DNA of 64,000 bases from Lewinella sp. 4G2 (lineage in GTDB: Bacteria; Bacteroidota; Bacteroidia; Chitinophagales; Saprospiraceae), in NCBI RefSeq assembly GCF_001625015.1, contig NZ_LVWJ02000014.1, forward strand, positions 682,001 to 746,000, in the 5' to 3' direction. Positions 51,739 to 59,714 of this stretch are shown here, in pieces. How positions within the stretch are numbered: position 1 is the stretch's first letter; the number at the start of each line of letters is the position of its first letter. The notes beneath the pieces were generated by a model that saw nothing but the letters and a program-made list of their open reading frames with translations, was not told where the DNA came from and ran no database searches. A program made the translations under genes and the position numbers.

Positions 51739-54700
51739 CAACAACAGGGCGCCAGCTAGCCACCAAACCCATCGTGATGCATGGCGGCGCAACGCAACCG
51801 GCCCGTCTTTTCCCTGGTGTACCAGCCCCGCCCAGTAGTAGGGGTGGCGTAACGTGGGGTCAGCGGTGTCCTCTAGGTAACGGAGTTGGGCCCTCCGAAG
51901 TGCGCGCGACCTCGCTTCACCGTCGGCCAATTCTTCGAGGGCGGTCGTAACGAGGTTGGCGTTTGCCTGGCCGTCAACCATCCAGAGGGTATTATAGGTG
52001 CTGGCGCAACCCGCGTAAGCAAAAGCATAAGCCAGGCTGAGCATTCCGTCGCCGGGGGCCGTTTCTCCCAGGCCACTCTCGCAGAGGCCGAGGATGCTGA
52101 GGTCGGCCACCAGCTCTTCATTGAAGATCTCCGCAAGGGTGAGTAGGTTATCCGTTTCGGCGCCATGGCTCAGTTCGATGCCGGAGCGTAAGGGGGCACC
52201 GGCGTCCATCCGCCCGTGGGTGGCAAAGAGGAGCAGGTTCGCCGTTGGGAACGTCTGCCTTACGGCGGGTTCCGTAGCGGCATCGCCCGTAAGAGTACGC
52301 CCGGCGTACTTGTTACCAATGGCTTCGGCCAGGTCCAGTGACCAAGGCTGGCTGCTGGGCTGGGCGGTAGAAGAAATCCCACCTGAACCCGTAAATCCGG
52401 GGGCGATGGTCACCAGCTCCCCCGCTTCGTTACCTACCCCGGCTCGTTGTGTTTCGTACAGCCAGAGTGAGTACGCGAAACTAACGCTGTGGTCCTTCAG
52501 CAAGTAGTCGGCCGCTTTGGGCTTGCTGCTCAAGGCGGCAAAGGGAACCAGCGAAAGTTGTCCGGCGGGTACCACCAGCACGTCTTCGCCAATTAGCCGT
52601 AAGAGTGGTTCCCAGACTAAGCGGTACAAATCGTGGCCCGCGGCCAGGTGGTCCTCCGTCAGGGTGGAAGACAAGGCCTGGCGGTAGTTACCCACTGCCT
52701 TATCCACTTCCCCTACCCCGCCGCAGTCGATGAGTGATAGCCGGTCATTTACGATCAGGGCGTAGTAACGGTCTTGGCCCCGGAGGTAAACGACGGTACT
52801 CTTCGCGGAATCCCCGGCATTGCTGTTTTGTCCAGCTTCCCCCCTTTCACCCGGCACCTGCGTCCGCGCCAGATAATCTTTGGCGGTCAACACTTCCGAA
52901 CCGGTGGTAAGCTGATAATAGGCGGGATAATCAGTAGCGACGCGCGCCAAAAACTGGTCGTATTCACGGCGGACGTGAAAGAGTTCCTCGCGAAGACTAT
53001 CCGCATCCGGGCCTCCATCCGCTACCGCGTAGTAAAGGTGCTCGATGGATTCCTGAAAGGCGGCGGACCGTTCGGGGATACTATCGGGGACGCCGGTGAA
53101 ACGGGGGACCTGCGTACGCAAACGATCCCGCAAGCCGGCGCTCTTGCCGTATTCGGACAGCACGAATATCCGGTCGAGCAGCGTGGAATCTTCGGTGCGG
53201 GCAAACGCGCGGGCGTAAAAATCAAGGTGGCGGCGGCGACTTACCTCAACCTTGCGGCTGAGCACTCCCTTCGCCTGCGGGTCGTGGAACTGCCGCCGGG
53301 TCTGCTCGACGACCGCCGTAAAATCAGCTTCCAGGTTTCGGAATTCCGCCAGGTGTTGCGCCGTTGGGTCCGTCTCGTAAGCCGAATAGGCGGCTTCACA
53401 GAGTAGCTCCAGGGTGCCGATGGGTTCAACCCCAAGGCGGTATTCTCCCTCCGGGCGGACGATGTAGAGCGCCGCAGCTCGGGCCGCCGCAGCTTCGGGA
53501 AACCGACCCAGGCGCGCCAGCCGATCGGCGTGGGCGGCTTGGTACAAAGAATACTCCAGCGAGTTGGTTAGTTCCGCCCCGGTAAACGACTCGAGAGCCA
53601 ACTCAATCTGTTCCAACGCCGCCGTGTTCTCGCCTAATTGGTCCAGGGTAGAGGAATAATTGTAGCGCGTCCTCGCTAGTACGAGCTCATTTTCCGCCGA
53701 ATTTTGTTGGAGGATGGCGATGGCCGCCCGCTGGTAGTAAGCCGCTGAATCTAGGTTCCCGAGTTGCTTGTGGGCGATGCCCAGGCCATCCAGGAACCGC
53801 GCCCGCTGGTTACCGCCGCGGCCGACCTGCTTTTCGGTTAAGGTTAGCAAGCGGTGGAAGGCCGCCACGGCCGCAGCGTGCTCCCCGGCCAGACTCTGCA
53901 GCACGCTCTGAGCGTGGTAGGAATTAATGAGCGAGGGGTGTCCCGGACCGACGAGCCCCTCCCGAATGGTCAGCGCCCGGTCGACGTACTGGGCCGCGGC
54001 TCCAAAATCTCCGACCGCGTAGCGCGCAATCCCCAGATTGTAGAGGGAAACGGCGTGGTTTTCCGCCAGGCCGAGACGCTCGTACAAGGCGAGTGCCCGG
54101 CGGCGGTAATCCAGGGCCTCGACGTAGCGCTCCTGGTTATCCAGTGCATTGGCCAGATTATCGTAACCGTTGGCCGCGTACTCGGTGGTATCCCGATCGT
54201 TGCCGCTCAATAAACGTAGGCCCCGGCGGGCGGCGGCCTCAGCGGCTTGGGGCTGCTCCGCACGGATGTACACCACCGTAAGATCGTTCTGAAAATACGC
54301 GTAGGCTAAGCCCGTCGTATCGTAACCGGACCGCGCCAGATTGTGGGCTTGTTCGATGTAATAAACCGCTGAGTCGGGGATGAACATACGGTTGTAGGTC
54401 AGGGCCAACTCTTTAAAGGTCAGCAACCGCTCCTTTGGGTCCTCCTCCCCTTCCGTGGAGGCTGCCAGCAGTAGTAGATCGTCCAGCGCCGGGCGGTACT
54501 GACCGTCCAGACTGCGGGCGGCCGCGCGAATACGCCGGTAGCTCCGAGCCGTACCAACGGTAACGTTACTGGCCGCTAACAACGGATCGGCCAACCTGAT
54601 CAGGCTGTCCGCGGCCTGGTGCCGGGCCAGATTAGCATTCATTTCGATCAATCCGGCGTAGGCCCGCAATTGCTGATCGGGTGAAGCTGCCGCCAGCGCC

Positions 54701-54879
54701 AGTTGATAATGGTAACGAGCGGAATCGACTTGTCCTAAATCGGCGTAACGCTCCGCCCGCGCTAGCAAGCTATCGGCGGATTGCGCGGAAGCTTCGCTTG
54801 GGGGAAGCAGTAGGAGCAGCGTAAACAAAAACAGGGTGTGGCGTACGAGAAGGGCGCCGGTAAACAAGCGAAGCTTCAT
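51691..54879 (-). CDS. TPR-CHAT protease-like protein
   Basis: 1062 residues. Signal-like start (LFLFTLLLLLPPSEASA), then TPR repeats across residues ~25-450 (e.g. YDNLANALDNQERYVEALDY, YNLGIARYAVGDFGAAAQYV), a helical link and a CHAT domain (~690-1010), a caspase-like peptidase fold: the His of LLFATHGRMD (~888) and the Cys of LGLCESGLGE (~931) form the dyad. A membrane helix ends the protein (WVWWLAGALLLAIASAIIAI). Third gene of the ECF sigma operon, 5 nt after the TPR gene. Topology suggests the protease lies in the periplasm, unlike cytoplasmic TPR-CHAT defence proteins. Confidence 0.88.
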   Translation of the reverse strand: MKLRLFTGALLVRHTLFLFTLLLLLPPSEASAQSADSLLARAERYADLGQVDSARYHYQLALAAASPDQQLRAYAGLIEMNANLARHQAADSLIRLADPLLAASNVTVGTARSYRRIRAAARSLDGQYRPALDDLLLLAASTEGEEDPKERLLTFKELALTYNRMFIPDSAVYYIEQAHNLARSGYDTTGLAYAYFQNDLTVVYIRAEQPQAAEAAARRGLRLLSGNDRDTTEYAANGYDNLANALDNQERYVEALDYRRRALALYERLGLAENHAVSLYNLGIARYAVGDFGAAAQYVDRALTIREGLVGPGHPSLINSYHAQSVLQSLAGEHAAAVAAFHRLLTLTEKQVGRGGNQRARFLDGLGIAHKQLGNLDSAAYYQRAAIAILQQNSAENELVLARTRYNYSSTLDQLGENTAALEQIELALESFTGAELTNSLEYSLYQAAHADRLARLGRFPEAAAARAAALYIVRPEGEYRLGVEPIGTLELLCEAAYSAYETDPTAQHLAEFRNLEADFTAVVEQTRRQFHDPQAKGVLSRKVEVSRRRHLDFYARAFARTEDSTLLDRIFVLSEYGKSAGLRDRLRTQVPRFTGVPDSIPERSAAFQESIEHLYYAVADGGPDADSLREELFHVRREYDQFLARVATDYPAYYQLTTGSEVLTAKDYLARTQVPGERGEAGQNSNAGDSAKSTVVYLRGQDRYYALIVNDRLSLIDCGGVGEVDKAVGNYRQALSSTLTEDHLAAGHDLYRLVWEPLLRLIGEDVLVVPAGQLSLVPFAALSSKPKAADYLLKDHSVSFAYSLWLYETQRAGVGNEAGELVTIAPGFTGSGGISSTAQPSSQPWSLDLAEAIGNKYAGRTLTGDAATEPAVRQTFPTANLLLFATHGRMDAGAPLRSGIELSHGAETDNLLTLAEIFNEELVADLSILGLCESGLGETAPGDGMLSLAYAFAYAGCASTYNTLWMVDGQANANLVTTALEELADGEARSRALRRAQLRYLEDTADPTLRHPYYWAGLVHQGKDGPVALRRHASRWVWWLAGALLLAIASAIIAIGRSPNP

Positions 54880-54884
54880 GCTGG

Positions 54885-55637
54885 CTAATTTACCAACTCA
54901 CGCATTAACTGCTCCGCCTGGCCCCGGAATTGGTGATCGGGCTGGGATACGATGGACTGGAGTTGCTCCATTCCCTCTTCCGTTCGCCCGGTTTTTAGTA
55001 GGGTCAGCGCCAGGAGGTAACCGGCCCGGTTCTGAAAGAGGGAAGCTGTATCGTCGGTTACGCGTTGGAGCTCACCGGAAGCGATCTCTAGGTCACCGGC
55101 GTAGTAGGCGCTGGCCCCCCGATAGTAAATCAGCGTATCGTTTGCCGTGAGGGTAAGCGCCGAAAAGACTGATTGGGCTTGGGCGTATTCGCCCCGCTTA
55201 AAGAGGGTCATGGCCTCACTGAAGGCGGGGTCGGCAGTGACGTCCATGACGACGGGCAGGCCGGGGTCCTGGTACTCATAGGCGGCGTATACCCCTGCGT
55301 CGGTGGGGCGAAAAAAGAAGTAAGCGGCCAGGCTGAGTAGCAGGATGCCCACAAGGAGCAAAGCAATTTGGAGCCCCCCCCCCGAACGGGCCGGTTGCTC
55401 AGTTGCTACAGGAGGGTCTTCAACTTTCCCGTGGCCACCCCGCTGCTCGTGGATTACCTCGAGTTGTTGCCGCAGTCCCGTGGCACCCACCGCCAACCTA
55501 AGGTTGCGTTGCTGCTCGATGCGCTCCCGCAGGGTAGCCTCTTCGGTGGCGTCCATGCCCTTGGCCAGGTCGGCGAAGCTTTTGCCGTCCACCCCGTCCA
55601 GGTAGTCCTCGATGTCGCTAAATTCCGGTTGGGTCAT
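54885..55637 (-). CDS. TPR membrane protein, possible anti-sigma-like partner
   Basis: 250 residues from the ATG at 55637, which overlaps the sigma factor stop (ATGA), so translation is coupled. N-terminal cytoplasmic part (FSDIEDYLDGVDGKSFADLA ... LRERIEQQRNLRLAVG), one membrane helix (LQIALLLVGILLLSLAAYFF), then periplasmic TPR-like repeats (AMTLFKRGEYAQAQSVFSAL ... YYAGDLEIASGELQRV). Position and topology are those of an anti-sigma factor, but no zinc or known anti-sigma motif is seen; function inferred. Confidence 0.8.
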   Translation of the reverse strand: MTQPEFSDIEDYLDGVDGKSFADLAKGMDATEEATLRERIEQQRNLRLAVGATGLRQQLEVIHEQRGGHGKVEDPPVATEQPARSGGGLQIALLLVGILLLSLAAYFFFRPTDAGVYAAYEYQDPGLPVVMDVTADPAFSEAMTLFKRGEYAQAQSVFSALTLTANDTLIYYRGASAYYAGDLEIASGELQRVTDDTASLFQNRAGYLLALTLLKTGRTEEGMEQLQSIVSQPDHQFRGQAEQLMRELVN

Positions 55638-56167
55638 GATGGCTTGAGTTGGGCGCGGAGCCGCTGTACGCAACGGTACTTATTATTCTTTGCCGTTTGT
55701 TCGGTATAGGTCATCACTTCGGCGATTCGGCGGAGGGATAATTTTTCGAAGTAGAACAAGTGCAGTAGCCGCCGGCATTTTTCCCCGAGGTTGGCCAGGG
55801 CGGCTTCCAGTTCCGTGACGCGGGTGTAGAGTTCATCGTCCAGTTCTTCGGGGTACTGTTCAATTTGCGGGGGCAGATCCACGGTGGCCAACTTGCGGTT
55901 TTTTCGGGTCTGCGCCCGCCAGATGTTTTTGGCCACGGCTTGCAGGTAGGTCGAAAGCCGGCTATCCGCCCGGGGCTGTACTTTGCCCGTGCTGGCGTTG
56001 AGGTAGAGTACGACGATGCTTTCCTGGAAGACGTCAAAAGAGTCCTCCGCCGTGCCACCCAGCGCTTGGGTCTGCCGGTCGATTGGTGGGAACCAGTGTT
56101 CGTAGAGGTAGCCCAGCGTAGCCGGGTCGTGGTTGATGATGCCAGTGTGGATCTCCGCGTCGGTCAT
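55634..56167 (-). CDS. ECF-type RNA polymerase sigma factor
   Basis: 177 residues from ATG at 56167 (MTDAEIHTGIINHDPATLGY). Region 2: EDSFDVFQESIVVLYLNAS and LSTYLQAVAKNIWRAQTRKN; region 4: LGEKCRRLLHLFYFEKLSLR and RIAEVMTYTEQTAKNNKYRC with the helix-turn-helix. A longer frame to 56992 runs into the divergent gene and is not coding. First gene of a three-gene operon with the TPR protein and the TPR-CHAT protein. Confidence 0.88.
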   Translation of the reverse strand: MTDAEIHTGIINHDPATLGYLYEHWFPPIDRQTQALGGTAEDSFDVFQESIVVLYLNASTGKVQPRADSRLSTYLQAVAKNIWRAQTRKNRKLATVDLPPQIEQYPEELDDELYTRVTELEAALANLGEKCRRLLHLFYFEKLSLRRIAEVMTYTEQTAKNNKYRCVQRLRAQLKPS

Positions 56168-56287
56168 GTCCTGCGAGGTCGGAAAGTTGTGGCCACTAAT
56201 ATAATTGCAAATTTTCTCGCCGCTGGTGATGACAATTCCTATGTGGCCGACAGCAACAAGCACCTTCCACCACAAAATGCACGCGCC

Positions 56288-57784
56288 GTGAAAACACACT
56301 GTCTCTTTCTTCTCTTTCTTTTTACCTGTTCCCTGTACGCTCAGGAGCCCGCCAACGAGTACGCTCAGTGCGGCCCCATCCTCAACGGCACGGCCGGGGC
56401 GGCGGCTAATTTCGGCCAAACCCTGGCCATCTCCGGTAACGGGGAAGTATTGGCCGTCGGGGCACTCCGGGAGGGAGCCAACAACGGTGCCATCCACCTT
56501 TTTCGCCGCGACGGGGAAACTTACCGCCCGCTTGGTAATCCCATTACGACGATAGTTCCCAACGCACTCTTCGGCCGCTCGGTCGCCCTCAATGCGGATG
56601 GCACCCGGCTGGCTTTCGGCACTACTCAGCGGGGGCAGGGCGCGGGAAATACCCAACTGGGCTTCATCGTCTACACCTACGACGTGACGGAAACGGGCTA
56701 CGGCAACCCCCGCTTCATTATTGGATCCCCCATGACCCGCCAGTTTGGGGCTGCCGTTGATCTTTCCAGCGATGGCAACCGCATTGTGATCGGTGACCCG
56801 GACGGGGGAGAGTTCGGCCGGGCCCACGTATACGATCTCAACATAACTGGTTGGGATGAGATAGATCAACTCACGGCCACTACCAACTCCGGTGCCTTTG
56901 GCGCGGCGGTGGCGATCAGTGGTGATGGCGAGCACCTGCTCATCGGGGCGGAGGCCGTTGGGTCCGACAATGATTTGGACGACGTTTATCAATACCAGTT
57001 GAATAGCACTTCCGAGACCTACGATCTCGTACGCACCTACGAAGGCCAGGTAGGGAGTAACAATTTCGGTAACGCCGTGGACATCGATGATGACGGAGAC
57101 ACCTTCATGATTGCCGATGACGATGCGGACGTAGGCGTCGATTTACCGGGGTACGTAGCGGTATACCGTTACCGGCCTGATGGGTCCACCCGTTTTTTTG
57201 CCAACGTCGTCACTCCCCCGACTACTAGCCGCTTCGGCCAGTTCGGCTCGGCGGCGGCACTGAGTGGGGACGGCAACACGCTCGTGGTTGGCGACTTCAA
57301 TTATAGTGGCCCCGCCAATTCCGCAGGCCGCGTCTACGTCTACAACATTCCGGAAGATGGGCGGCTGACGCTGATTTCCAGTAACATCATCGGCGAGGCG
57401 GCCTTCACCTACACTGGTCGGGCGGTAGCGATTGCCGACGACGGTCTGCGGATTGCCGTCGGGAGCTCCCTGGCGAATGCGAATGATGGGTTTGCCCGCG
57501 TTTATTCTCCCCTGTGCTCACCGGTAGCGACGCGCGAGCCCTTACTGGACTTACCTAACCTGCGCTTGGTTACTGACGGTACTGGCCTTACGGTAGACTT
57601 CGGTCAGGCGCTCAACGGGGCTAGCATCGAGGCTACGTTGGTGTCTACTGATGGGCGGGTAATTGCGCAACGCATCCATCGGGGTGGGCGCGGGTTTACC
57701 TGGCCATTGCGGTTACCACGGGGACTTTACGTGCTTCGGTTGCGGAGTAAGGGGCGGTTTGTTGCGCGTAAGTTTGTTTGGTAG
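56288..57784 (+). CDS. secreted propeller-like repeat protein with T9SS-type tail
   Basis: 498 residues; GTG at 56288 begins the signal peptide VKTHCLFLLFLFTCSLYAQ. Seven or so repeats of the form 'FGxxVAxSxDGxxLxIGxxxx...GxxxVY' follow (FGQTLAISGNGEVLAVGALR; FGAAVDLSSDGNRIVIGDPD; FGSAAALSGDGNTLVVGDFN), a beta-propeller like FG-GAP/integrin-alpha. The end (LVSTDGRVIAQRIHRGGRGF ... GLYVLRLRSKGRFVARKFVW) is a type A sorting tail. Divergent from the sigma operon over 120 nt, so it may be controlled with it (inference). Confidence 0.82.
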   Translation: MKTHCLFLLFLFTCSLYAQEPANEYAQCGPILNGTAGAAANFGQTLAISGNGEVLAVGALREGANNGAIHLFRRDGETYRPLGNPITTIVPNALFGRSVALNADGTRLAFGTTQRGQGAGNTQLGFIVYTYDVTETGYGNPRFIIGSPMTRQFGAAVDLSSDGNRIVIGDPDGGEFGRAHVYDLNITGWDEIDQLTATTNSGAFGAAVAISGDGEHLLIGAEAVGSDNDLDDVYQYQLNSTSETYDLVRTYEGQVGSNNFGNAVDIDDDGDTFMIADDDADVGVDLPGYVAVYRYRPDGSTRFFANVVTPPTTSRFGQFGSAAALSGDGNTLVVGDFNYSGPANSAGRVYVYNIPEDGRLTLISSNIIGEAAFTYTGRAVAIADDGLRIAVGSSLANANDGFARVYSPLCSPVATREPLLDLPNLRLVTDGTGLTVDFGQALNGASIEATLVSTDGRVIAQRIHRGGRGFTWPLRLPRGLYVLRLRSKGRFVARKFVW

Positions 57785-57861
57785 GGGCTGGCTACGCAAG
57801 CGCATTTGGGCGCTAACGCGGGTGGAGAGTAATGGGACTTGGGACTAGCCCTCTTGCAATA

Positions 57862-57946
57862 GGAACGGCTAAAGCCGTTCGGGACATGCGCCCTGCGGGC
57901 GGGTACGGCTAAAGCCGTACCCTACGGTACGTTGGCTAAAGCCAAT
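57862..57946. repeat. REP-like palindrome element, second copy
   Basis: GAACGGCTAAAGCCGTTC, CGCCCTGCGGGCGGGTACGG, GGCTAAAGCCGTACC and TTGGCTAAAGCCAA follow in the same order as at 51631. A 17-bp dispersed motif lies just before it at 57809. Confidence 0.7.
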
Positions 57947-57983
57947 AAAAAAAGGCAGGACCAGCTTAGCTGACCTGCCCGAA
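57947..57983 (-). terminator. intrinsic terminator on the minus strand
   Basis: Minus-strand stem GGCAGG/CCTGCC with inner AGC/GCT, followed by TTTTTTTATTGG. No minus-strand protein gene lies upstream within 370 nt, so it suggests a non-coding transcript. Confidence 0.65.
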
Positions 57984-58260
57984 CATTAACCAAAAACCCA
58001 GCAAAAGACTTGACCTTAGTTCTTGAGCAGTACTTCCACCAGGTGGAACACTCGCGATAGTCAGTCGCTCGAAGGGTAGATTGCTACAAAGAACAACTAC
58101 CTCGGATTCCACCGGGATAAGTAATGTTCATTGTGGCAACATGAGTACGCCAGGTTAACGTGGCGAAGTTGTCATAGAATCACCGGCTTTCATCAAGCCG
58201 AATGAAAGTAAATCGCAGACCAAGCCGTAGGTGTTCGGACGGATGCGTCGTTTTTCTAAA
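57984..58260 (-). ncRNA. candidate structured non-coding RNA
   Basis: Most of the 569-nt gap 57785-58353 has no gene. On the minus strand it holds several hairpins ahead of the terminator at 57947: CTTTCAT...ATGAAAG (58187-58206), CGCCACGTTAACCTGGCG (58148-58165) and TTCCACCTGGTGGAA (58034-58048, perfect). Together they look like an independent small RNA of about 280-300 nt. It does not match tmRNA, RNase P or SRP RNA by eye; a 6S-type RNA is possible but not shown. Confidence 0.4.
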
Positions 58261-58353
58261 TTTTTTTTCGCCAAACATGGCTCCTTCCCTTTCGTTCCAT
58301 TAGCGCACGCTATTTAATCAGCGCGCATTAACCAATTACAACCTAACATCAAC

Positions 58354-58824
58354 ATGGAACTGACCAAGACACAAAAGGAACTCAAAGCAGCCATCGTCCA
58401 ACAACTACTTAAAATGAAGCAGGACTCCCTGGACAACATCATGCAAATGCAGAAGATGGATAACCAGGAAGCCAAGAAGGAGATGGAAGACGGCATGAAT
58501 ATGTTCGAAACCGGCAAGGTAGATCAGGCCCGCAACCGGGTGACCGCCCGCTCCGGCGTAGCGGATGCATTGGCCGAGGACATCCGCATCCTCAACGGTA
58601 TCGATACTATTGAGCCTACCGAAGAGATTCAACTAGGGGACGTCATCCACACCGATCAGGGAAAATTCTTCGTCGCCTGCGCCAGCGATGCCTTTGAGAT
58701 TGATGGGGAAACCTACCAGGGCATCTCCACCGATAGCCCCCTCTTCCGCGCCCTGCTCGGAAAGCACGATGGCGATACCGTCTCCATCAATGGTAATGAG
58801 TTCACCCTGAAGAAGTCCTTTTAG
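58354..58824 (+). CDS. GreA/GreB C-terminal-like protein
   Basis: 156 residues, cytoplasmic. The first ~75 residues are a Met/Lys/Glu-rich coiled-coil-like helix pair (KLQQ-like: KMKQDSLDNIMQMQKMDNQE; RVTARSGVADALAEDIRIL), and the rest (IQLGDVIHTDQGKFFVACAS ... GISTDSPLFRALLGKHDGDT VSINGNEFTLKKSF) follows the GreA/GreB C-terminal FKBP-like domain, with the usual 'SP.G.AL.G...GD.V' replaced by SPLFRALLGKHDGDTV. Such proteins in Bacteroidota are often mislabelled 3-oxoacyl-ACP synthase. It probably binds RNA polymerase (inference). Confidence 0.75.
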   Translation: MELTKTQKELKAAIVQQLLKMKQDSLDNIMQMQKMDNQEAKKEMEDGMNMFETGKVDQARNRVTARSGVADALAEDIRILNGIDTIEPTEEIQLGDVIHTDQGKFFVACASDAFEIDGETYQGISTDSPLFRALLGKHDGDTVSINGNEFTLKKSF

Positions 58825-59008
58825 GCTACCAACCGCTTTGCAGTTAGCTACGCTAGCTCGTCACGATCAACTGGCCCGGGCCGGATCAACAAGGAATCTC
58901 GGAGTAAAACCCTTCACATCGGTTTTCGGCGCGGTTGCTGCTTGGTCCGGCCCTTGCTAATGGGTAGATAAAGTGAGTAGTTCCTTAGAATGAGCAGCCG
59001 CCAAAATG

Positions 59009-59041
59009 AAAAAACCCCGTAATGGTAATTCCATTACGGGG
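59009..59041 (-). terminator. strong hairpin terminator, minus strand
   Basis: Perfect 11-bp stem CCCCGTAATGG/CCATTACGGGG with a 5-nt loop, followed on the minus strand by TTTTTT. It lies within the 486-nt gap 58825-59310, which holds no convincing gene; a 64-codon plus-strand frame there starts inside the hairpin and is not supported. Confidence 0.65.
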
Positions 59042-59310
59042 CGACATCATAATCTCACGAAAATACTTGATAAATCTCAGCGCTGGTGCACTCGCTCGGG
59101 GCCTTTCCCAAAACCCTGGAGCCAGTAACTATTACCAGCTATATTGCTTATGGTTACAATATGAGGGTAAGATAATTAGCACCACAGTAAATAAAAGAGA
59201 GTTTGTGAAAGATTAAATCGCCTTAACCTCGTATACACTAGCGTTCACAATAGACTCAACGATAAAAAAGTGAAAATTTATTGCTGCTTTGAACACCAAT
59301 TAACTGCAAA

Positions 59311-59652
59311 ATGACCCTCAAAAAAGCACAGGAAACGGTTGACGAATGGATCAACACAGTTGGCATACGGTACTACTCGGAGCTTACGAACACCGCCATC
59401 TTAATGGAAGAAACCGGGGAGGTAGCCCGCCTCATGGCCAGGATCTACGGGGAGCAGTCTTTCAAAAATCCCGTTGACGCCGAGAACGCCCCCGCACAGT
59501 TAGCCGACGAAATGGCCGACGTGCTCTTCGTCCTGATCTGCCTCGCTAACCAGACGGGTATCGACCTCACGGAAGCACTCACCAAAAACTTGGCCAAGAA
59601 AACCATTCGGGATGCGGACCGGCACCGCAACAACGAAAAACTACGGGATTAA
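59311..59652 (+). CDS. MazG-like nucleotide pyrophosphohydrolase
   Basis: 113-residue all-alpha NTP pyrophosphatase. The metal-binding set is visible: LMEETGEVARLM (ExxxE pattern EETGE) and LADEMADVLFVLICLAN (E..D). This fits the single-domain MazG/RS21-C6 group that hydrolyses abnormal or excess nucleotides to monophosphate and pyrophosphate. Single gene; the next gene is convergent. Confidence 0.87.
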   Translation: MTLKKAQETVDEWINTVGIRYYSELTNTAILMEETGEVARLMARIYGEQSFKNPVDAENAPAQLADEMADVLFVLICLANQTGIDLTEALTKNLAKKTIRDADRHRNNEKLRD

Positions 59653-59714
59653 AACCTTGCCCACGCAGGGTCAAATCATTCAGCTCATTCTCCGTATTGA
59701 ACTATCCTGTCGAT

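Noticed and set aside
55865-56287. Extension of the propeller protein and of the sigma factor into each other
   Set aside because: Both extended frames overlap the other gene and precede clear starts (signal peptide at 56288; sigma region at 56167).
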